Shown: positions 32,591-43,614 of the stretch, piece after piece
How the letters are laid out: each line of letters starts with the position of its first letter
Numbering within the stretch: position 1 is the stretch's first letter
Assembly: GCF_019112545.1 (NCBI RefSeq)
Contig: NW_025064904.1
Location: forward strand, 496,001-560,000
Source of the DNA: Guyanagaster necrorhizus
Lineage: Eukaryota; Basidiomycota; Agaricomycetes; Agaricales; Physalacriaceae
Length of the DNA stretch: 64,000 nt
Direction: 5' to 3'
Made by a program: the position numbers and the translations under genes
The notes under the pieces: generated by a model
Told to the model about the DNA's origin: nothing
What the model saw: only the letters and a program-made list of their open reading frames with translations
The model's database searches: none

Positions 32591-33740
32591 TCAATGACCG
32601 TGGCCTAACAGAGAGCTCAGAGTAAATGGCACCAACATGCCAAATATTATAAGAAGGACGCGTATGGATTTGTGAATTTCCGATGCATTCCCTGAAGCAG
32701 GGCGATCTGACACTGGCTGAAGAACAGTCGCGACGTATAAGAAAGTACCACCCTGAGACAATTAAACAGCTAGCTCAGCAAGAGTCCAGAAATGGCGTAC
32801 AACTTACAGAGATGAGCAACGCAAGACCTGTCCAGTCTGCATGATCTCCGGCGCCGAAGAAAGACAAGAACGCATAAGTGGCAAACGTGGCCACGGGCGT
32901 TGTGGCACTGAAAACGGCAAGGTGCTTCTTACACTCAGGACGAGGGAGTGATGTGGCAAGCAACGAAGTTGTCAAAGCCAAAGAAGTAGGCGCTAAAGTA
33001 CAGGTTAGATGAAGGCGCTCGGTGTGATGAAGGTCAACATCGACAGATCACCTTTATGAACTATAATGGCCAGAAACACGATGAACGAAAGACGGGAAGA
33101 GTCGTCTTTATTGTTAGGAAACAGAGAGACGCCTAACGCGAGCCCGTCTGCTAGGCTGTGAATTACCAGTCCAAAAGTGAGAGGATAGGCTCGTGCTTTC
33201 ATCCCATTGGCGACAAGGCTACGAGGATTGCCATCCACTTGGACAAAGCCAGGTCGAGAATGACTTTCTCGGCTCTCCAGCTCTCCCAGTTCAGCATCGA
33301 ATTCAATGCTCGAAGTTTCGTAATCATGCACAGGTATAGCTGGAACGTCCGACGAAGAGTGTGAATGCGGAGAGAGGAACTGTTCAACTACGAGCATCGA
33401 TGTGAACCCGAAGAGTAATGAAAGGGCCACACGAGACGATAACAACGCAGGATCAATTTGGGCCTCTACAAGAGCTTCTATTCCTCTATGGACATTAATA
33501 AACGATTACCATGGTGAGAAGTAGCCATACTCTGGTATGATCACTCCTAAAGCAGTCCCGAGGAGCAGGCCGGTTCCAATTAATGTAAGACGAAGCAAAT
33601 GATTCTCTACGATAACGTGAGGCAGAGTCTGAAAAAAGGGACGTAGTAAACATACTTGAAAATGTAAAAGACAGAGGTAAAATTCCACACGCAAAGGATG
33701 AAGCACCCAAGAGGGTCGTCATTGTGAATAGGGCAAGCAT
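32591..33740 (-). CDS. ZIP-family metal transporter, ZIP9 (SLC39A9)/Atx2-like
   Basis: ZIP-type transporter moving Zn2+ or Mn2+ toward the cytosol. The closest resemblance is to the Golgi ZIP9/Atx2 branch. Start ATG at 33740 (MLALFTMTTLLGASSFACGILPLSF). Exons then give HVIVENHLLRLTLIGTGLLL followed by GTALGVIIPE, a His/Ser loop (SPHSHSSSD), the conserved GLVIHSLADGLALGVSLF (helix IV, H-x-x-x-D metal site) and VFLAIIVHK joined to APSSLALTTSLL (helix V, H-K). KHLAVFSATTPVATFATYAF and the last exon GGTFLYVATVLQPVSDR...IRVLLIIFGMLVPFTLSSLL follow, with stop TGA at 32591. Five or six short introns. It is convergent with E1 alpha (140 bp between stops) and divergent from SMC6 (204 bp). Confidence 0.85.
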
Positions 33741-33944
33741 GGCTGTGACTACCGTCGGTTGACGTGCAGCAATTGTCAGTGTTCAGTACGTCCACTCGTC
33801 GACGTGGGATCTTTGGCTGCGGCACGCGTTCCGGGCCGAGACTGATTATGCTGAGTCACATAGCTAGTGTGGCGATATTTGCCGCTGTTGTCGTGTTGTT
33901 TCTCAAGCTTCTTGGCCGCCATCACCATCTCTACTCTGCATCCT
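33741..33944. promoter_or_regulatory. Divergent promoter region ZIP transporter / SMC6
   Basis: 204 bp between start codons on opposite strands. Promoter role is inferred from position only. Confidence 0.4.
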
Positions 33945-36900
33945 ATGGCCAAACGACGTGTCATCGTCGAAAGTGACAGCGAGGATTCTGCTGGAGCTCC
34001 CAAGCGAGCTCGCACTGACGAGTACAGCGAGGCTCCTTCCTCCCAGGCGCGTGAAAAGACGCGTCTTAATGGCAAAGGAAAAGAAAGGGCGCGTCAAAAT
34101 GAGGATGGAGAATCCGACGCGGAATTTAATATGCAACACACCGGAGTCGATGACGAGAAGTACGAGGAAATGCACCAAGAGCAGATCAGGGCTGCCGTGG
34201 AATCCAAACGCAAAATCGCTGGTGTACGTTCGCAGTTTTCCCATTTTCTCTTTCCCTTTAAACCTTTTGTAGGGGATCGCTGATCATGGCATCATCGAAG
34301 CCATAGAAATGCATCAGTTCATGTGTCACAAGTATTTGACTTTCAGTTTTGGTCCACAGATCAACTTCATTATCGGTATGTCCATGAAGTCTGTATCCAT
34401 TCTTTACTTAAATTGCATCTTAGGTCACAATGGCAGTAGGTATGCCTTCTTTGTTGGACGCCTCTAGCTCACTGTTTTTCTAGGTGGGAAGAGCGCTGTT
34501 CTTTCAGCCATAACGGTTGCGCTTGGTGGTAAAGCCAATTCCACAGGTCGAGGAAGTGGTTTGAAAGCTTTCATTCGAGAAGGACAACCGTGAATTCCTT
34601 GTTTTTATACGTGTTAGGCTTTCCTGAGATTGATACTGTCTAGTGCCTCCGAAGTGACGATTCAGATAAAAAATCAAGGTGAAGAAGCGTACAAGCCTAA
34701 GGAGTATGGGAAATCCATTGTCATTACTCGCAAGTTCACTAAGGAAGGCTCTTCTTCCTGGAAGATCAAAAGTAGAGACGGTAAAGTTATTAGCACAAAG
34801 AAGGAAGAGCTGTCGGCCATCTGCGATCATATGAACATCCAGGTAGACAATCCGATGAATGTCCTGACGCAAGGTCTGAATTCCCATCGCGTCGATTTGT
34901 TCTTTCTTTGACATTGGATCTAGATGCGGCAAGGCAGTTCTTGAGTGCTTCCCATCCCACTGACAAGTATAAGGTGTGTTCCTCCTGGTCGAATGAGCAG
35001 TTTTACCGACTCCGGGTAGTTCTTCCTTCGCGGCACTCAGCTCTCCCAGTTGTCGGAAGAGTACACCACTTGTCTCGAGAACATCGAGCATACGACGAAG
35101 GTCCTCAACTCGAAGAAAGCAGTGCTTCCGGATTTGCGTGCAGCTTGCAAAGAAGCCATGGCCCGATTCCAAGAGGCGACCAAAGCTCGCGATCAAAAAA
35201 AGAAGGTCAATGAGCTGAAGAAGGAGTTAGCCTGGTCTTTTGTTCATGATAAGGAGGCTGAGATGACGAAAGCTGTTGAGCACGCCGCTAAGACTGGTCG
35301 CAGGATCCCAAAAATTGAAAACAATCTGAAAGAAGCTCAAGTACGTAGTCTTTTGTCTGGCTCGTGATTTGGCTAACATTTTTCTCTCGTCAAGGCAAGA
35401 TTTGAAGCCGAAACGGCCTCCGTCGCTCAGTGCGACGAGGAGTTCCATGCGTTGGGCAATATGAATCATCTTGCGGATCAAAAGAAAGAATTGACGGAGA
35501 ACATGCGGAACAACAGAAGTCTTCTTAACGAGTTAACAGTAAGTCTACTGTAAGTTATCCAGACTCATCTGCTCACTTTTGTAGAGCGAGCGAAAGCAAA
35601 TGGAAACCACCTTTAAGGCAGCCAAGGAATCAATCGCTCTCATCCAGAAGCAGATAGATGACGAAGCACGTAGAATGGAAGCAGATACGCAGACCAAACG
35701 AGAAGAATCCAGCCGTCACCTAGAGCATGCACGTATATCTCTTCAAGAAGCTGAGGCCGCTTTGCCTGCCTTGATTGAAACCAAGGATCAGATTGACGCT
35801 GAGAACCGGACGACCAAGGAACACGGTGAAAGGGCAAGTAACGATGTGCAGAGAATGCGAGATGACATCATGCGCTGCGATAATATGATCCGCAATTGCG
35901 AGATGCAAGAAAAGAACCAGTACGCTGCATATGGCCGGGATATCCCCCAAGTACTTGACAGGATCAGGCGAGCAAGATGGGTCGGCGATCAGCCTGTTGG
36001 CCCACTGGGTGTGCATGTCAAGGTTCGGGACCCTGAGTCATGGGCAGACTTGCTACGCAGACAGCTCGGAGGCATGTTAACGGCTTTCGCGGTTACTGAT
36101 GCGCAGGATCTCAAGCCGCTCAAGCGGATTCTTGTCGAGTCGGGGAAGTTGGTGTATTCAGTCCTTTAATCGACAGTGTTTCTAATGTTTCCGTGTGCAG
36201 CCCTCATCTGCTCATCTTCGTAGCACCGAGGGACATATTCGATTATAGCTCTGGTGAGCCGCCGGCACATATGCTTACTGTGCTTCGCGCACTTGATGTA
36301 TGCAACACCCTTTTCGACCCTTCGATTCACTAACAGTGATCTCAATATAGATTTCTGATCCATATGTTCTTCGTATCATGATTAATCAAAGGAGCATTGA
36401 ACGGTACGCTTTCTTTCTGTCCCACCCTACGATCACCGACATTTTGATATTGTACAGTATGTTTTTGGCGAAAACTCGTCGTGAAGGGGAACAGGTATTA
36501 CGGGAAGTGAACGGTGGCGGCCAGGCATGGACTGCAGATGGCTATCTTCTCAAACGTTACCCGTATGCAACATCTGTTTCCTTTGTTTGAGCATGAAAAG
36601 GTTCTGATGATTTTTTATAGGGAAGGCGGAGAATCAACCTCTCCACTGCCCAAACAGAGGAATGATGCCACCAATTTGTTGTTGAGTGGTCGCAATTCTG
36701 CTGCAGAGAAAGAGTCGGTGGCCTGATGCAAACCTTGTACAATTTTACTGATAACTTCATGCTCCCCAGGCATTACATACGCGAAAGGAAACGATACGAA
36801 GAAGAGGTCAAGGTTTACACTCAGCGTGTCCATGACTTGAAGCAGAAGTACATGATGGGCAAACGCGCCTATGACGCCAAGCTGGTGGGTTAGAGTCTTT

Positions 36901-38494
36901 TAGGTATATCACTCCTAGGCTGACTACGCTCTTCCACTAGAGAGAAGAGATGCAAGCTCGACAGACCATATCAATCGCCAGGGATAGGCTACACCAGTTG
37001 CAGGAGGCAGCACAGGAGGATATGCCTGCCAACATTGCCGGGTTAGAGGCTTCTAAGAAGGTGCATTTATCGTCGTCTATGGCTCTGATGGTATCTGACG
37101 ATGTTTTGTAGGAATCTGAAGAAGAAAAAGAGAACCTCGAGGCACAATTCAAAGATCACATTGCTCGAAAAGCTGAGATTGACGAAGAGCAGAAGAGTCT
37201 GTTAGAGCAGTTGAATGCCGTTAAGAGGGACATGGAAGAATTTGAATCGAGGCAGAAAAAAGTTCAGGTATGTACCCAGCTTGCATGCTTCAGCATTGAT
37301 CAGTCAGATACTCATGGATTCATGCTTAGACCAAGGTGGAGAAGGCTGCTGAGAAGCGGATGGAAGCGCAGAACAGCATCAAACATTATGAGGCTAAGCT
37401 TAAAGGGGAACAGACCAAGGTTGACGAGGCCAACGAGGCGGCCAAAGTTCTGGTGGAAGAGTTTGAGGCAAGTTTGCCTCAGTACAGTGATGGCATTAGA
37501 GTTGACAAATATTTCTCCAGGCTTGGACTGCGAAGGCAGCTGACTATTGTGATCGTGTCGAGACTACTCGTCGGTCAGATGAGATTCAGAGGAATCTGGA
37601 CTCCGTCCAACATGCCTTAAAGGAGAGAGAGAAGAGGTACGTTTCTGTATGATAGACGTCGCAGCATCTCAATCACCGCTGCAGGCACGGTGCAACGGTC
37701 GACGAAATGACAGTGGAGGTCAACAAGACGAGAGCAAACCTTGAAGTCGCGGAGAATCAATTGAAGCAGATGGTCTCCTTGAACAAGGTATTATGAACGC
37801 ATGCCATATCCAAATGACATTGCTGATTGGTGATGTTCAGAGGTTGAAAACTTCTTTAGTTGCTCGTTTGAACAGATGGCAAGAGTTCCGCCTGCACATC
37901 GCTGTTCGGTGTAAGCTTGTATTCCAATACAATCTCTCTCATCGAGGCTACTTCGGGAAGGTTTTGTTTGACCATGATAAGGGTACGTTGCAGCTCAAGG
38001 TATGCTGATAGCAGTGATCTCGAGTGCAGCAGGCTCATTCCCTTCCAGGTCCAGACGGATGATGTTGCTGCCACACAAGGTTCTAGAGACAAGGATCCCC
38101 GTTCGCTGAGCGGCGGCGAAAAGTCGTTCTCTACTATTTGTCTACTTTTGTCGCTGTGGGAAGCTATAGGGTGTCCACTCCGTTGCCTTGGTTTGTGTTT
38201 TGCTTGTGCCGTGTCGGGTTTGCTGCTCATGAATCCCCTTTAGATGAGTTTGATGTGTTCATGGATGCTGTCAATCGTCGGATTTCTATGAAGATGATGG
38301 TGAGTAGTTGACCTTTCCTTCTGGACTGCCGCCGCTGACGGGCTTTCCAGATCGAAACCGCTAATCAGTCGGACAAGAAGCAATACATTCTGATCACGCC
38401 GCAAGACATGACAAGTATTACAGCGGGTCAGACTGTGCGCGTTCACCGTATGCTAGATCCGGAAAGAAACCAAGGAGTGTTGGCGTTCAGCTAA
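33945..38494 (+). CDS. SMC6: SMC6, subunit of the SMC5/6 complex
   Basis: SMC ATPase of the SMC5/6 complex, acting in homologous recombination and replication-fork stability. Start ATG at 33945 ([20 protein letters not shown]), with an acidic/basic N-terminus before the head domain. [20 protein letters not shown] leads to Walker [14 protein letters not shown], split by two 48-nt introns around a 12-nt exon (34424-34435). [19 protein letters not shown] is the conserved NPM-x-VL-x-Q-D segment. Long coiled coils follow, then a hinge region about 35950-36200 ([20 protein letters not shown]) and the second coiled coil to about 37800. The C-terminal head has DKGTLQLKV, the ABC signature [18 protein letters not shown], and [16 protein letters not shown] with Walker B at its start, ending [14 protein letters not shown], stop TAA at 38494. 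About eighteen introns. Complete. Confidence 0.95.
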
Positions 38495-38797
38495 GTAGAA
38501 AGAGAAAGGCCTGCATATGTGTGGGCATGTCTTCTAGATAATCTTATTACCTGTTGTTTTATAGTATCCATGCTATCCATGCACGTCCAGCTAGGCTCGT
38601 TCCAGTTTAGAAGTAGACTTGGTACAATGGGTTCCTTGAAGTTGCATTTTTTCTGACACGTGAGACAACGCGTACGCGCATAGCGGCATGTCGTGCCGTC
38701 GGTGCAACTTGGTCACACCGCGACAAATTTTCTTGGTTTCCTATTCATTGACTTTGCTACGAGCATCCTGCACGGAACCCCGTTTGTTTTCTCCAAA

Positions 38798-39939
38798 ATG
38801 GGCAAGAGTGATATGTTGCGTATCATTTCAATGCCTCTTCGCCGACCCGCACCCTCAATTACCCCTGTCACACTACCGCGTATCATGACCTATTATCAGT
38901 TTCAACTCAACCCGCCACGGCCGCAAGAGTTGAGCGTTGGGCGGTCGAGATGGATGCCAGAAGGAGGTCTTTTACTTTGGGCCCAAAACAAGGCTGCCGA
39001 CACTTGGGCGGGTTTCGGAAAGGCAAAGGAGGGAAGCTGGAAGGTGCTTGTTACCGAGTTCACCATCTGTTTACAACTCTCACGTTGGCTTGACACAGCT
39101 GAAGGTCTTCCAGTATGGTGAGCGTGTCGTTGACAGGATAGACTTCGAAGAATTGGCATTGAAGGGTGTCGACCCTTCCCTAGGGCCAACCGTGTTGCAT
39201 CCTGACTTTTCAGGCAATGTGGGGAAGAAAAATTCGTCCTTAGTCAAGGTGCAGGTACGTTGGTTTCTCTCGTCACCTAACAACTGCTTCCTTACCCAAC
39301 AATCCAGATACCCCTACTTTATCCTCCATCCATCATCTCCGGAGAGGCTTCTCTTGCCCATTTGTTGGATCTTCTTGAGCACCGGGAACCTCGGCATAGA
39401 AAAGGATTTTGGATCTGGATGATTGCTGCTCCGTTTACCGCACCCTTCATGATCATCCGTGCGTCGCTTCAAAATCTTGATCCCTCTGAAACCCATTTAG
39501 TCTCCGTTAGCCGTCATACCTAATCTACCATTTTTCTTTTGCGTATGGCGATCGTGGTCGCATTACAGAGGTGCGTCCTCATCACTTCAGTCATATGTCC
39601 TTCATGCATTCTGATGTGTATTTTTTATATTGTGATGCAGCGTACCGAGCTTCCCAGTACCTGAAAGCTCTCCTTGGCGATGGTACTATAGTACCCCAGT
39701 CCAGCAAGGTTCTTGACCAAATATATCGAGACCATCTCCCCAAAGCTCTGCCATCACCATCGAACGCAGGATCATTGGATTCAAAGAAATCAGTACCGGC
39801 ATCCCCAGTTCCAGGCGAACAGCTACTTTTATCTCGAGAAGCGATTCCCAAAATCATATCTTCATTCAACCTGAGATCGAGTGCAGCGGCAGACATGTAC
39901 AGGGCTGTAGAACAAGCAAGGGTGCGGGTTAAAACATAG
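38798..39939 (+). CDS. Mitochondrial K+/H+ exchange-related protein (Mit_KHE1, YDL183C-like)
   Basis: Member of the Mit_KHE1 family, linked genetically to mitochondrial K+/H+ exchange in yeast. Start ATG at 38798 (MGKSDMLRIISMPLRRP). The open frame continues upstream only to a GTG. Exon 1 has the MTYYQF and WAQNKAADTWAGFG segments. After an intron (GTGCTT...GACACAG) comes LKVFQYGERVVDRIDFEELALK, typical of the family. Further exons give a leucine/histidine segment (AHLLDLLEHREPRHRKGFW), a membrane-like stretch (IWMIAAPFTAPFMII), and the PNLPFFFCVWRSWSHYR block after a short intron. The last exon ends with SQYLKALLGDGTIVPQSSKV, LDQIYRDHLPK and a Ser/Pro tail, stop TAG at 39939. A diverged copy of this last exon lies 1.4 kb downstream. 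Confidence 0.8.
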
Positions 39940-41079
39940 CGGAGAACGATAGTGGACTGTCAGGACATTAGATGGAAACCTTTTATGCGCAAGGCATTGT
40001 TACCAGGTCCTCGGTGCTTCGTGGAATACCAACGAGGGGACCCTGCATCTCAGAAGGCCGACTGACTGTAGGGGCTCATTAGGACGAAGGGGGTCCTTTC
40101 TGTGACACCCATGATATGAGAGAAGACTGATATGGGTAATTGGGATCGTCTAGTGCGCTCCCGACCCTCAGTTGAAAGACCCTTCTCTAAGCATCGACGG
40201 ATATGTGTGGTCATCGATTCTATCAATACATTGGAGCTGAAAATTTCGAATATACTTTTTGCCAGGCACTAATGGAAATTTTCGGTGTCGCAGTCTAGTT
40301 TTATCCGTGTCAAGTGGAGAACATTATCATCTTCTGAGATAAGCCGGTAGCAACATCGGAGGGCCAGATAATAGGACGATAAGGCAGCTGTCTCATTACT
40401 TGTGCACAAAATTAGTCTGGAAGCCAACTTTGTTGAAACGACTTTCTTCCGGTCTGATATCTCCTTCCGCCTACTCTTTCTACGGTGCTTCACACAGCAC
40501 CGAACCGGAGGATGATATTTTTTTCCATCCCTTCTGTTTCTCGGACGCTTGAGATTAGCGCCCGCCCTGGTCAATGCTACAGGATTTCCTCCTGGTGGAA
40601 CATATTGAGTCGTCATGTCCCGAGTCGGTGTCAAACATTCCAACTGCAACCAGATCAGCGGTTGTCAGGTCAGCGTCCTCCGAGAATGTTCTCGTTGGAG
40701 TTACAATGAAGTAGAACGCGCGGAGCATTACTTCGATTTGGCTCCGCAGAGCTACCGGCCCGGTGTGAGTCCGGAGGATTTTTGCTACATAGCATGGTTG
40801 CACATTCCCTCTCTAGTACAGGATTCAGCATGCCAGATACAGAATTTGGTTTGCGTTCCATTCCATTTGCTTGTACCTCCCGCTCATGGAGAGCTGACAG
40901 ATTGGGAAAGCAGCGCACGGCAATACAAGCAAATCTTTCTGATCGCTATTCTATGATAATGCCTACAAGCCAATCGAAAGTACGCTGATGCAGCCACCTG
41001 GACTTGGAGCTTGCTTGCTACGCTTCTTGTTTTCCCCAAGGCTACATCCAGATCTAACAATACGTGAGACTATGTCCCT
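39940..41079. other. Intergenic/rearranged region
   Basis: About 1.1 kb without a recognised gene. A plus-strand frame at 40615-40956 and a minus-strand frame at 40269-40649 are long but show no family features or codon pattern I trust. Since the next segment is a copied exon, this stretch may contain other inserted or rearranged DNA. I cannot identify its source. Confidence 0.4.
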
Positions 41080-41298
41080 GGTGACGGTACCGTAGTACCC
41101 CAGTCCGGTCAGATTCTCGGCCAGATATATCATGATTTTCTCCCCAACTTTCGGTCATCGCCGTGGAACGCAGCACTTCTGCAGACTTGTGCTTCGTCGG
41201 GTTCAAGAATATCACCACCAATTCCTCCTATTCTAGATGAGGAGATGCTCAACCGTTCTTATCTTGAGGAGATATCGACATTCTCAACTAAAGTATAG
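41080..41298 (+). pseudogene. Diverged copy of the last exon of the Mit_KHE1-like gene
   Basis: A 72-codon frame ending in TAG reads GDGTVVPQSGQILGQIYHDF-LPN, against GDGTIVPQSSKVLDQIYRDH-LPK in the intact gene. Similarity continues weakly through the Ser/Pro linker (SSPWNAALL vs PSPSNAGSL) and a final acidic/Ser segment (DEEMLNRSYLEEIS vs GEQLLLSREAIPKI). The DNA also matches (GACGGTACCGTAGTACCCCAG-like string), though with many differences. No other exon of the gene can be found nearby. The simplest reading is a partial tandem duplication that has decayed. The kept frame could also mean it is still an exon of some transcript. Confidence 0.75.
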
Positions 41299-42161
41299 GG
41301 CCACTGTTGGCCCCAAAGTAGGCAAAGTTCATATCTAGTCTTCCGTTTGGCCAATGTCGATCTCTTTACCGTCTGCTAAACAATATTATTCAAGCCGCAA
41401 CAATCGTTCATGATCATATGCAGCCCTTCACGCTGCCTGGAATTAGCTTTCATTTGTAAATGAAAATATAGGAACCACATCGCTCATATAACGCCAGGGT
41501 AATACTGTATTTGAGTCGCGTTGGGGACTCTGCTACAGGAACGCCCTATCCGAGCGGACCGGGCTCCATCTGGACATCGCCTTGGATGGCAATCACTGGC
41601 AGGTAATAAGTGAAACCCGACAGACCTTTGGATATACCGCTGCTCAACTCGTACGCATCTCTTGCTAATTAAGAAATGATTTCTGCTGAATTGGATCCAC
41701 GCGGCGCACGAGATATGTGCGCGGGACCAACGTAAGTTACCGCTGTCAGCTCAGTACCAAACTCACTTTCTTGATCTAAATTTGGATTCGATCGATGAGA
41801 TTCATGTGGGGAATAGCTGGAATATTCGCATTGTTTCTGGGCTGTACTAGTCCTGATGCCCGGACGAGCTTTGCAAGGCCACTACGACCGTTTCTATTCT
41901 GGCGCTCAGTCACATCAATCGCATTGAATTCATCACCGCGGTCTTCCAATGCAAATTTACCCGTATACAATCCACCGAGCCTGCCCCAAAACTTTACATC
42001 TGTCCCGAGAAATGACAGGGCCCAAGGGTCTAAGTTGGCAGTTGTTCAGGGAGGCCGATTTTCCCTTATAAACGGAGAACAATGCCTGTGGTCCTCGATA
42101 AGCTCCTCCCAGGTGGACCCAACTCTCAGCGTCTTCAGCAAGTACCATACCACTGTCCGCC
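41299..42161. other. Intergenic, upstream of the FSH1-type gene
   Basis: 860 bp. A 129-codon frame begins at ATG 41795 and overlaps the start of the serine hydrolase out of frame (stop 42184). Its first 15 residues are hydrophobic (MRFMWGIAGIFALFLG), but the rest looks random. It could act as an upstream ORF or be chance. No other feature. Confidence 0.4.
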
Positions 42162-43614
42162 ATGTCTTCGATCGAAAAGCGTAGAATTTTGATGCTTCAT
42201 GGGTAAGTCATGCCCAGCTGTCTCCATTCTAGATACTAACAGTGCTACCCCATAGCTATGGCCAAAGTGCATATCTCATGAGTCGTTTGGTAAAGACCAT
42301 CATGCCGCGTCTCTGATGAGCATCTTCTGATTGTGGTTCTAGCTGGCTTCCACGATCAAGGAGTGCGCCAACGATAACATCGAATTCTGTTAGTATCGCT
42401 TCATCTTTCTGGACGGCCGTCATCGCTTACTCATGATACTGATTAGTGTTCTTGGACGCACCATGGGTGATGACACCCGCAGACCCAAGCGGCGCTGTCG
42501 CAGCCGCGAACTCTGGGATTTCTGCCCCAGTCTGTACGACACCAACAGCTTCCCCCCAAGGGCCAGGTACCCCCCGACGTTGGTTTACTATTCATAACTT
42601 CGGAGGGAACACTATGCCAGGCATAGAGACTTCTCTCGACCTGCTTCGTGAGACCCTACAAAATAACAGATTCGAGGTCGGTATCTTGTCTAGGTCACTG
42701 TATACACATATTCAAATGCATCCGTAGGCTATCTTTGGGTTTAGGTATGCGCTTTAGACCGATGATGTCGCAGGTCACTGAGCCAGGCTTCTTTGTTTAG
42801 CCAGGGAGCAGCGATGGCCGAGCTGATCGCAGCTATGGTGTGTGCTCTTCATAACGTTTGTGGATCATACCTGATTTCGATTCCTACAACAGTTGGAACG
42901 ACCGCATCTCTATCCGACATTCTGTCCCAATGGTGTTGCGCCTCACCCACCCTTGTAAGTTGCTGACCTTGGTCTACATTGAATGTCACTGATGAGTTGT
43001 TCCAGGAAATATATCGTTACGATTGCGGGATTCCTGCTCCGAGGGCCCTTGGCTTCATGGGGGGGGCGTTCGAAGAATGCGTTCCACCTGGAAACCGGCG
43101 CTTTCTGTCTGAGGACGCCCGTTCTTCATGTTTTGGGCGAGGTCGACCTCGTTGTTCCCCGCGAGAGAGCGAACATTTTTATGGGTTTCCACGAATCGAA
43201 GAGGGTCGAGCAGCACGTTGGTGGTCAGTGTCAAATTATCTATCCGGGGCGTATTCTGACCGGGGCTTCTTGTTTATAGGTCACTTCATACCGACGCGAC
43301 CCAAGTGGCGAAAGTTCTTTGTTGGGTTCCTCCGTGATCCATTTGGCGAAATCGTATCCCCTACGCTTGTCAAGGAAAGTGTTACCATTGCACCGCCGCC
43401 TTCGGCTCAGATACCGGAGACGAGGTATCGCATGGGGCAGAGCCTTCCACGAGGATATGAATCGGAGGAAGAAGAACGAAGATCCGGCGCGTCTACACCC
43501 GATTCCGAGCCGCCTCAAACGCCTACCTTCGAGCCGACCCTGTTACCCCTGCCCTCCGCCAAGGAGGACGCACGCATGTGGGATGTGTATACCGGACTGG
43601 TGTACCAAGGATAG
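42162..43614 (+). CDS. FSH1: FSH1/OVCA2-type serine hydrolase
   Basis: Alpha/beta hydrolase of the FSH1 family (related to human OVCA2), probably a small-ester hydrolase whose natural substrate is unsettled. Start ATG at 42162: MSSIEKRRILMLHG, then after a 51-nt intron YGQSAYLMSRRL, the family's LHGYGQS oxyanion-side motif. VFLDAPWVMTPAD precedes a Ser/Pro insert. The nucleophile is the Ser of IFGFSQGAAMAELIAAM (formed by joining two exons), the Asp lies in VLHVLGEVDLVVP, and the His in EQHVGGHFIP after the last intron. About seven introns. A C-terminal extension of about 100 residues (KSVTIAPPP, SEEEERRSGASTP, ending MWDVYTGLVYQG) goes beyond the usual fold. Triad complete. Confidence 0.88.

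Noticed and set aside
40269..40956. Opposite-strand frames of 126 and 113 codons
   Set aside because: They overlap each other, have no family match that I can see, and lie in a rearranged intergenic segment.
41795..42184. 129-codon frame with hydrophobic start upstream of the FSH1-type gene
   Set aside because: It overlaps the real start codon out of frame, and after residue 15 the composition is unremarkable. Possible upstream ORF only.
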